A stretch of 6,813 nt of DNA, from the NCBI GenBank assembly GCA_023418355.1, contig JAEZZU010000014.1:1-6813 (forward strand). The letters are read 5' to 3'. The position numbers and the translations under genes were made by a program. Source of the stretch: Pseudomonadota bacterium. Lineage in GTDB: Bacteria; Pseudomonadota; Gammaproteobacteria; Burkholderiales; Burkholderiaceae_C. The notes beneath the pieces are model-generated. The model was not told the origin of the DNA. It worked only from the letters and a program-made list of their open reading frames with translations, and searched no databases. The stretch's first letter is position 1, and every line of letters begins with the position of its first letter. Of the stretch, positions 1 through 4,465 are shown piece after piece.

Positions 1-175
1 TGGTGGAGAGAAAGCGCGTAGGGTCTTCGCCGAGCTTGAGCGCTGCAGCTGCGGCGGTATCGCCCTCATCAATCAACTTCTGTAGCCTTGCCTTGCGTGC
101 TGTGACCAGCGCGATTTCAGACATGGCAAAAACGCCATTGAACAGGATGAGGGCGATAAGTATAGGAATTTCCAT
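1..175 (-). CDS. CNNM/CorC-type 'hemolysin family' membrane protein, N-terminal fragment
   Basis: Reading the minus strand from the ATG at 175 gives 58 open codons running off the left edge of the window. The protein begins MEIPILIALILFNGVFAMSE and continues with IALVTARKARLQKLIDEGD. A hydrophobic first helix followed by the small/acidic M-S-E-I-A-L turn and a basic A-R-K-A-R-L-Q stretch is the usual start of the DUF21/CNNM transmembrane domain found in HlyC/CorC-type proteins, which are inner-membrane proteins linked to Mg2+/Co2+ transport or resistance. The CBS pair and CorC domain expected downstream lie outside the window, so the exact subfamily is open. An AAAGGA Shine-Dalgarno-like sequence (minus strand, 189-194) lies 13 nt before the ATG, which is rather far. 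The gene follows uppP on the same strand after 53 bp with no terminator seen between them, so co-transcription is likely. Confidence 0.82.
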   Translation of the reverse strand, partial: MEIPILIALILFNGVFAMSEIALVTARKARLQKLIDEGDTAAAAALKLGEDPTRFLST

Positions 176-228
176 GGTGTGTTGAGCGTCCTTTCAAACT
201 CGCTCTATGTATGACAAACAGTTCTAGG

Positions 229-1077
229 TTAATGGATAAGCCCGAAGTACAGGCCCAGCAGGATGGCAAGACCTAACAGCACTCGGTAAATCACAAATAC
301 GCCAAAGCCCTTGCTGGAGATCAGGCGCATGAACCAGACAATGACAGCATAGCCTACGGCAAAGGCAACACCTGTTGCAGCCAGTGTCATCCCCCACTGC
401 TCGCCCGTCATGGGCTCACGCTTGAAAAACAGCATGTAGAAACCAGACAGCAGCACGGCAGGAATGGCCAGCAGGAAGGAAAACCGTGCGGCAGCCTCCC
501 GCGTCATGCCCAGCAGCAGACCTGCAGTAATCGTGCCACCCGAGCGCGACACCCCGGGAATCAGCGCCATGGCCTGGGCAAAGCCCAGCAAGATGCCGTC
601 TTTCCAGCCCAGATTACCAATCTGGCGGGTCTGCGCGCCACGCTTTTCCGCCCAGCCCAGGATCAGGCCGAACACGATCAGCATGACAGCAGTCAGCGCC
701 AGCGTGCGGAAGGTAGTTTCAATCCAGTTGCGTAAGAGCAGACCCAATACACAGATGGGGATGGTGCCCAGGATGACCAGCCAGGCCAGCTTGGCATCCG
801 TGTTCAGTGCCTCACCGGGCTTGCGGCTGCCAATCACCGGCAGGCTGGCAAACCAGGCCGTCAGCATGCGCAGCACATCCTTGCGGAAATAAATCAGCAC
901 TGCCAGCTCTGTACCCAGCTGCGTGATGGCGGTGAACGCGGCGCCGGGGTCGGATCCACCGGGCAGCAGGGGGCCAAGAATGCGCAGGTGTGCGCTGGAA
1001 GAGATGGGCAAAAACTCAGTCAGTCCCTGGATCAATCCAAGAACCAGGGCATCCAGCCAGCCAAAAGTGGAGTGCAT
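229..1077 (-). CDS. uppP: Undecaprenyl-diphosphate phosphatase UppP (BacA family)
   Basis: This is a 282-residue integral membrane enzyme that dephosphorylates undecaprenyl diphosphate to undecaprenyl phosphate, recycling the lipid carrier for peptidoglycan and O-antigen synthesis; overexpression of the family gives bacitracin resistance. Both family motifs are intact. The first is Q17-G-L-T-E21-F-L-P-I-S-S-S-A-H30, the (E/Q)xxxE motif with the serine-rich tail. The second is P174-G-V-S-R178-S-G-G, carrying the conserved arginine. Hydrophobic segments recur along the chain, at about 97-116, 126-143, 160-175, 198-218, 233-250 and 258-280. Length is normal for the family. The ATG at 1077 places motif 1 at the expected distance from the N-terminus, but no clear Shine-Dalgarno precedes it; a 10-bp palindrome GGTACGTACC (1088-1097) sits there instead. 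A TACACT hexamer (minus strand, 1116-1121) could be a -10 element, without a good -35. A CNNM-type gene follows on the same strand. Confidence 0.97.
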   Translation of the reverse strand: MHSTFGWLDALVLGLIQGLTEFLPISSSAHLRILGPLLPGGSDPGAAFTAITQLGTELAVLIYFRKDVLRMLTAWFASLPVIGSRKPGEALNTDAKLAWLVILGTIPICVLGLLLRNWIETTFRTLALTAVMLIVFGLILGWAEKRGAQTRQIGNLGWKDGILLGFAQAMALIPGVSRSGGTITAGLLLGMTREAAARFSFLLAIPAVLLSGFYMLFFKREPMTGEQWGMTLAATGVAFAVGYAVIVWFMRLISSKGFGVFVIYRVLLGLAILLGLYFGLIH

Positions 1078-1183
1078 AAACGTCTGTGGTACGTACCGTC
1101 AAAAAGCAGCCCCGCAGTGTAGCGCCAGGCTCTGACAGGCATCCATCGCGCGCAGACAGCCCATTTTTGGCGCAGATCTGCAC

Positions 1184-1221
1184 AAAAAATCATCACAGCC
1201 AGGTGTCACCCCTGTGATGAT
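1184..1221 (-). terminator. Intrinsic terminator on the minus strand, upstream of uppP
   Basis: A perfect 10-bp inverted repeat, ATCATCACAG (1189-1198) and CTGTGATGAT (1212-1221), encloses 13 nt. Read on the minus strand, the 3' arm runs directly into TTTTTT (plus-strand A run 1184-1189), the layout of a Rho-independent terminator. On the plus strand a T run (1228-1232) also follows a few bases after the stem, so it could act in both directions. It lies 107 nt before the uppP start in the same orientation. It therefore either ends an unannotated minus-strand transcript from the gap or acts as an attenuator in a long uppP leader. Confidence 0.65.
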
Positions 1222-1254
1222 CATAATTTTTTATACAAACATACGTTTTCCGCG

Positions 1255-1273
1255 TTTTTATTAGTAATAAAAA
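1255..1273. repeat. A/T palindrome in candidate DNA-unwinding region
   Basis: TTTTTATTA (1255-1263) and TAATAAAAA (1265-1273) form a perfect 9-bp inverted repeat around a single G. It sits in the most A/T-rich part of the gap (48 of 60 bases are A or T at 1221-1280). Such a segment next to a DnaA-box cluster is what a DNA-unwinding element looks like; a protein-binding palindrome is an equal possibility. Confidence 0.5.
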
Positions 1274-1471
1274 TTACATAAAAAGCACGTTCATCAGACA
1301 ACTGCCAAGCACTATTAGTTGAACACCATATTCCTTTACAGAATGCTTTTCTGGAGCATTGTTATTTTTCCCTCATTCCTTGCTCATGGGTAGCTGCCAC
1401 CCATACACCACAAAGCGGCAGCCGCAAGCACACGCTGCCACACCTGCTTTCTTTTGCTTTTACACACACGC

Positions 1472-1726
1472 TGTGGATAACATGCAGCGAAAAATTCTGG
1501 ACAACTCCACACGCATCCATCACGGCATGCTTTGCATTTATCCACAGCATGTCTTGATTCAATACTGTGGAGAAATGAGGAATGATTGAAAAACATTTTT
1601 CATCTACTTCACAGCAGCAGCATATCCTGTGTCCACAACATTTTTCACAGCATTGACCACAGGACGCATCCATGAAACCGTATCTGCACAGCGAAAAAAT
1701 CCACAACCTATAATGAATTTTCCACA
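1472..1726. promoter_or_regulatory. Cluster of DnaA boxes (oriC-like or DnaA-titration region)
   Basis: Nine-base DnaA boxes visible in this stretch are: TTATCCACA on the minus strand at 1472-1480 (exact); TTATCCACA on the plus strand at 1538-1546 (exact); TTTTTCACA plus at 1641-1649 and TTTTCCACA plus at 1718-1726 (both fit TTWTNCACA); and TTCTCCACA minus at 1566-1574 (8/9). Weaker 7/9 matches occur at 1605-1613, 1629-1637, 1653-1661, 1682-1690, 1697-1705 and 1728-1736. The density of strong boxes in about 255 bp, with an A/T-rich segment roughly 200 bp to the left, resembles an origin of replication or a datA/DARS-type DnaA-binding locus. No dnaA, dnaN, rpmH, gidA or parAB is in the window, so origin function is not supported by context. 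Confidence 0.6.
1641..1677 (+). repeat. Imperfect direct repeat, copy 1
   Basis: TTTTTCACAGCATTG at the left end and CATCCATGAAA at the right end recur, in the same order, at 1718-1745. This copy has a longer middle section that includes an extra CCACA word. The shared word CACAGCAT also follows the exact DnaA box at 1538-1546, so the repeat unit is a DnaA box plus fixed flanks. Confidence 0.55.
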
Positions 1727-1745
1727 GCATTGCACATCCATGAAA
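1718..1745 (+). repeat. Imperfect direct repeat, copy 2
   Basis: TTTTCCACAGCATTG followed by CATCCATGAAA matches copy 1 at 1641-1677, with one base change in the left block and a shorter middle. It ends about 170 bp before dinG. Confidence 0.55.
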
Positions 1746-1786
1746 AGCTGTTTTCAGACCCTAGCAGCAACAGCTGTTTGTGCTGT

Positions 1787-1797
1787 ATTTTTCAGCA
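1787..1797 (+). repeat. ATTTTTCAGCA repeat, copy 1, upstream of dinG
   Basis: An identical 11-mer occurs at 1871-1881, 84 bp further on. This copy also overlaps a 7-bp inverted repeat, TCAGCAA-TCC-TTGCTGA (1792-1808). Both copies lie within 130 bp of the dinG start, so a regulator site is possible, but no known consensus was recognised. Confidence 0.35.
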
Positions 1798-1870
1798 ATC
1801 CTTGCTGACTACAGGCCTCTGAAGATAAATAAAACAATGGATGACATGCTGTATCTCTGTATTGAAAACA

Positions 1871-1881
1871 ATTTTTCAGCA
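1871..1881 (+). repeat. ATTTTTCAGCA repeat, copy 2, upstream of dinG
   Basis: Identical to 1787-1797. It lies 36 bp before the dinG ATG and just before a short inverted repeat AGCTG-CAGA-CAGCT (1887-1900), which would sit in the leader of the mRNA if transcription starts upstream. Confidence 0.35.
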
Positions 1882-1916
1882 GTCTGAGCTGCAGACAGCT
1901 GCCTGATTCCCCCGTT

Positions 1917-4082
1917 ATGAGCCAAGAAAAATGGGCCGAGCTGGCCCTGGAATCCTTTGATGCCGTCGTTGCCTCCATTCCGGGGTTCCGCGTTCGCGAG
2001 GGTCAGCGAAAAATGGCCACCCAGGTGGCACAGACGCTGGCATCCGCACAGCTGGGCAAGGTGGAAGAAGGGGCTCCAGAACCCAAAAAGTCCATCGCGG
2101 TGGTACAGGCCGGCACGGGCGTGGGCAAGTCACTGGCGTATTCCGCACCCGCCATTTCCATGGCACTGATGCGAGGCACACGTGTGCTGATTTCCACGGC
2201 CACAGTGGCACTGCAGGAGCAGCTGGTGAACAAGGATTTGCCGGCGCTGGCGCAGCAGATGCCCATGCCTTTCAAATTTGCGCTGGCCAAGGGACGCGGT
2301 CGCTTTGTCTGCAAGCTCAAGCTCGAGCGCCTGGCCAGCTCCGGTGAAAACAGCGAAGAAGTGGACGATCTGTTTGCCGAAGAAGCCGCCGAGCAGCGCC
2401 GCGCACGCCCACAGGCTGAAAAAGAAGCGCGCATGCAGTTCTATGCCTCCATGGCCGATGCGCTGGCTGCAGGCGAGTGGAATGGCGACCGCGACAGCCT
2501 GCCCAATCCACCGGAGGCCGAGGCCTGGAGCCCCGTGGCCGCAGAAGGCAGCTCCTGCACCGGCAAGCACTGTCCGGTGTTCAATGACTGCACGTATTAC
2601 GAGCGCCGCAAGGAGATGGTGGCTGCGCAAGTCATTGTCGCCAATCATGATTTGCTGCTTTCCAGCCTGGGCGCCCGCCTGCTGCCGGACCTGAGCGACA
2701 GCCTGCTCATCCTTGACGAAGCCCACCACCTGCCGCAGACAGCCCTGTCGCAATTTGCCTGCGAAATGGACATGAGCCGCCTGCAGTGGATCGACAAGCT
2801 GGCCAGCCGGGCTCTGCGTGTGGGCCAGCTGCTGGACCTGGACGAAATTGCGGATCTGGCCGGCTACAGCAGCGGGCTGCGCGAGCATCTGACGGAGCTG
2901 GCACGGCTGGTCATGGAGGTCTATGGCGAGCAGCTCAAGGGCCAGAAAGACAGCTGGGGGCCAGCACGTGTGCGCGTGCCGCGTGGTGATCTGCCAGCGC
3001 CCCTGCTCGAGCCTCTGTCTCAGGTCATGCACCACGCCAGCGGCTTTCTGGACGTGCTGCGCGCCATTGCCAAGGGGCTCAAGGCCGAGATCAAGGACAA
3101 GCCCGATGAAGCCCAGCGCCTGTCCCAGCTCTATGCCCAGGTCGGCACACTGGCGCCGCGCCTGGAAGCCGTGCACGACTGTGCCCAGCTGCTGAGCCAG
3201 CAGCCCGAGACACGCGAAGATGGCTCAGAGAGCGTGCCCAATGCCAAGTGGTTCACGCTGGAGGTAGAGGGCGACTACATCGTCGTCAAGGGCCATGCCA
3301 GCCCCATCCTGCCCGGCGCTACGCTGCGCCACCATCTGTGGAGCCAGGTGCGCGGTGCCGTGCTGACCAGCGCCACGCTGACCAGCTGCGGCAGCTTTGA
3401 CTTCTTTCTGCGCGAAGCGGGTCTGCATGCAGACCCTGCCGTGCAGACGCTGGAAGTGGCGAGCCCCTTTGACTATGCGGCCCAGGGCACACTGATTGCC
3501 CACCAGACCCGTACCGACCCGCGCGAGGCTGCGGCATTTACGCGCGAAATGGTGGAGCGGCTGATGCACGACCTCAGCCATGTCGAAGCCGGTGCGCTGG
3601 TGCTGTTTACCTCCCGTGAACAGATGCGCCTGGCCGTGGATGCCTTGCCATCTGCCATGCGCAGCCAGGTGCTGGTGCAGACCGCCATGCCGCGTGCCGT
3701 GCTGCTGGCCGAGCACCGCCAGCGCGTGGAGCAGGGCCTGCCTTCCATCATCTTTGGCATGCAGTCCTTTGGTGAAGGGCTGGATCTGCCGGGGGCACTG
3801 TGCGAGTCGCTGTTCATCACCAAGCTGCCGTTTGCACCACCCGATGACCCCGTGGGTGAAGCACGTGCGGAATGGCTGCGCAGCAGCGGGCGCAACCCTT
3901 TTAATGAACTGGTGGTGCCGGCCACCGCCATCCGCCTCGCACAGTGGGTGGGGCGCGCAATTCGCACCGAAGAAGACCAGGCCCATGTGTACTGCTATGA
4001 CCGGCGGCTGGTTGCTACCAGCTATGGTGCGCAGTTACTGAAAGGGCTGCCTCCGTTTAGCCTGGAAAAGCGCAATGCATGA
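1917..4082 (+). CDS. dinG: ATP-dependent DNA helicase DinG (XPD-like, Fe-S, 5'-3')
   Basis: This 721-residue superfamily 2 helicase unwinds DNA 5' to 3', with D-loops, R-loops and forked DNA among known substrates of the family, in DNA repair and replication-transcription conflicts. Motifs run in order: R27-E-G-Q30 (Q-like motif), Walker A A65-G-T-G-V-G-K71-S72, A239-N243-H244-D region, DEAH box D267-E-A-H270, S485-A-T487 (motif III), V562-L-F-T-S (motif IV), G618-E-G-L-D-L-P-G626 (motif V) and Q676-W-V-G-R680-A-I-R683 (motif VI). Four cysteines, C132, C214, C219 and C225, have the same C-x4-C-x5-C spacing as the 4Fe-4S domain of E. coli DinG. The ATG at 1917 is the only ATG/GTG/TTG start before the in-frame stop at 1863; no clear Shine-Dalgarno precedes it. 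No LexA box was found upstream, so SOS control as in E. coli is not evident. It ends with TGA at 4080. Confidence 0.96.
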   Translation: MSQEKWAELALESFDAVVASIPGFRVREGQRKMATQVAQTLASAQLGKVEEGAPEPKKSIAVVQAGTGVGKSLAYSAPAISMALMRGTRVLISTATVALQEQLVNKDLPALAQQMPMPFKFALAKGRGRFVCKLKLERLASSGENSEEVDDLFAEEAAEQRRARPQAEKEARMQFYASMADALAAGEWNGDRDSLPNPPEAEAWSPVAAEGSSCTGKHCPVFNDCTYYERRKEMVAAQVIVANHDLLLSSLGARLLPDLSDSLLILDEAHHLPQTALSQFACEMDMSRLQWIDKLASRALRVGQLLDLDEIADLAGYSSGLREHLTELARLVMEVYGEQLKGQKDSWGPARVRVPRGDLPAPLLEPLSQVMHHASGFLDVLRAIAKGLKAEIKDKPDEAQRLSQLYAQVGTLAPRLEAVHDCAQLLSQQPETREDGSESVPNAKWFTLEVEGDYIVVKGHASPILPGATLRHHLWSQVRGAVLTSATLTSCGSFDFFLREAGLHADPAVQTLEVASPFDYAAQGTLIAHQTRTDPREAAAFTREMVERLMHDLSHVEAGALVLFTSREQMRLAVDALPSAMRSQVLVQTAMPRAVLLAEHRQRVEQGLPSIIFGMQSFGEGLDLPGALCESLFITKLPFAPPDDPVGEARAEWLRSSGRNPFNELVVPATAIRLAQWVGRAIRTEEDQAHVYCYDRRLVATSYGAQLLKGLPPFSLEKRNA

Positions 4083-4088
4083 GCACTT

Positions 4089-4105
4089 TGTGCTGTTTGA
4101 GCACA
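4089..4105 (+). terminator. Possible weak terminator hairpin after dinG
   Basis: TGTGCT (4089-4094) and AGCACA (4100-4105) form a 6-bp stem with a 5-nt loop, beginning 7 bases after the dinG stop and followed only by GATTT rather than a proper T tract. The 5' arm can instead pair with AGCAC at 4082-4086. Termination here is plausible but weak. Confidence 0.3.
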
Positions 4106-4108
4106 GAT

Positions 4109-4120
4109 TTCACGCGTGAA
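4109..4120. promoter_or_regulatory. 12-bp perfect palindrome TTCACGCGTGAA
   Basis: The sequence equals its own reverse complement over 12 bases. The half-site TTCAC recurs as TTTCAC at 4146-4151 and as GTGAAA at 4239-4244, all within the leader of the dehydrogenase. This pattern suits a dimeric repressor or activator, but no specific regulator was recognised. Confidence 0.35.
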
Positions 4121-4181
4121 CACACCCCTTTGTGCATCAGGGATTTTTCACCCGAAAAACAAGGCGTTGGCACATGGATCA

Positions 4182-4193
4182 AGGGTTAACCCT
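4182..4193. promoter_or_regulatory. 12-bp perfect palindrome AGGGTTAACCCT
   Basis: A perfect 12-base palindrome, preceded by TTGGCA (4167-4172) and followed by TATATC (4193-4198). If those hexamers are promoter elements the spacing (20 bp) is poor, but an operator overlapping a promoter is a reasonable reading. The candidate regulator is unknown. Confidence 0.35.
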
Positions 4194-4245
4194 ATATCAA
4201 CACGCATTATTTTTTTATTTCGGTAAACACAGAAATCCGTGAAAC

Positions 4246-4259
4246 TGTTAGCGCTCACA
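4246..4259. promoter_or_regulatory. LacI/GalR-family operator-like site
   Basis: TGTTAGCGCTCACA is symmetric at 12 of 14 positions around a central CG, the hallmark of LacI-family operators. Its right half, GCGCTCACAA (4251-4260), is identical to a half-site of the ideal symmetric lac operator. It lies about 205 bp upstream of the dehydrogenase start, in the leader or promoter region. The cognate regulator is not in the window. GCGCTC (4251-4256) also pairs with GAGCGC (4270-4275), so a small RNA hairpin is an alternative. Confidence 0.45.
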
Positions 4260-4317
4260 AACCGTCCAGGAGCGCCAAGACAAAGAACATGCCCGGCAAA
4301 TATGATGACGTTTGCCC

Positions 4318-4388
4318 ATGCAAGGCCGCTGTTGCTGCGAGCAGGAAGAAAAGCTTCTCCTGCACGTCAGAAACAGCGGCTTTTGCAT
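4318..4388. repeat. 71-bp nested inverted repeat, terminator- or attenuator-like
   Basis: Outer arms are ATGCAA (4318-4323) with TTGCAT (4383-4388), then GCCGCTGTT (4325-4333) with AACAGCGGC (4372-4380). Inside these, GCAGGAAGAA (4341-4350) pairs with TTCTCCTGC (4355-4363) through one bulged A around an AAGC loop. Short pairings CTG/CAG and CG/CG partly close the internal loop. On the plus strand the GC-rich arm is followed by TTTT (4381-4384). This could be an intrinsic terminator or attenuator in the leader of the dehydrogenase, a processed hairpin RNA, or a copy of a dispersed palindromic repeat. It ends 77 nt before the ATG at 4466. Confidence 0.55.
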
Positions 4389-4451
4389 AGGCCATTCATT
4401 CATAAAAACCATATTTCAACCATGGCAAGCGTCATTCATTTCTCTAACAAC

Positions 4452-4458
4452 AAGGGGG
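4452..4458 (+). promoter_or_regulatory. Ribosome binding site of the PQQ dehydrogenase
   Basis: AAGGGGG lies 7 nt before the ATG at 4466, a good match in sequence and distance to a Shine-Dalgarno element. It supports that start over the out-of-frame ATG at 4422, which has no such element. Confidence 0.75.
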
Positions 4459-4465
4459 TTACACC

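Larger units (their letters stand above)
1078..1916. other. Non-coding gap between divergent uppP and dinG, DnaA-box rich
   Basis: This 839-bp stretch has no ORF that looks like a protein. Open frames in it are Cys-rich products of the repeated TGTGGA/CACAG words. From left to right it holds the uppP leader, a minus-strand intrinsic terminator (1184-1221), an A/T-rich segment (48 of 60 bases at 1221-1280) with a 19-bp palindrome, a DnaA-box cluster (1472-1726), imperfect direct repeats, and the dinG leader with two copies of ATTTTTCAGCA. The gap is much longer than a simple divergent promoter needs. No LexA box (CTGT-N8-ACAG) was found upstream of dinG. Confidence 0.8.
4083..4465. other. Non-coding gap between dinG and the PQQ dehydrogenase, rich in symmetric elements
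   Basis: This 383-bp leader region contains a short hairpin after dinG, two 12-bp perfect palindromes, a T-rich stretch (4209-4220), a lac-operator-like site, a 71-bp nested inverted repeat and the ribosome binding site of the dehydrogenase. TTTCAC/GTGAAA words recur at 4108-4113, 4146-4151 and 4239-4244. CATTCATT occurs twice, exactly 40 bp apart (4393 and 4433). No convincing -35/-10 pair was found, and open frames here look non-coding. Confidence 0.75.

Noticed and set aside
464..892. 142-codon plus-strand frame inside uppP
   Set aside because: Shadow of the uppP coding strand; uppP motifs are unambiguous on the minus strand.
1362..1730. 122-codon Cys-rich minus-strand frame in the uppP-dinG gap
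   Set aside because: Tempting because a minus-strand terminator lies downstream at 1184-1221, but its cysteines come from repeated TGTGGA/TGCTGTG words of the DnaA boxes, it has no Shine-Dalgarno, and it shows no recognisable fold. A conserved product in relatives would reopen the question.
1740..1916. SOS (LexA) box upstream of dinG
   Set aside because: CTGT words are present (for example at 1773, 1783 and 1849) but none has ACAG at the 8-bp spacing.
1754..1978. 74-codon minus-strand frame overlapping the dinG start
   Set aside because: It overlaps the conserved dinG N-terminus, has no ribosome binding site and resembles no known protein.
2130..3176. 348-codon open frame antisense to dinG
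   Set aside because: Also in codon register with the sense gene and explained by the rarity of Leu TTA/CTA and Ser TCA codons. The sense protein has all helicase motifs.
4167..4185. Possible sigma-54 promoter (TTGGCAC at 4167-4173)
   Set aside because: The -24 part matches, but at the required spacing the -12 part reads TCAAG and lacks the essential GC.
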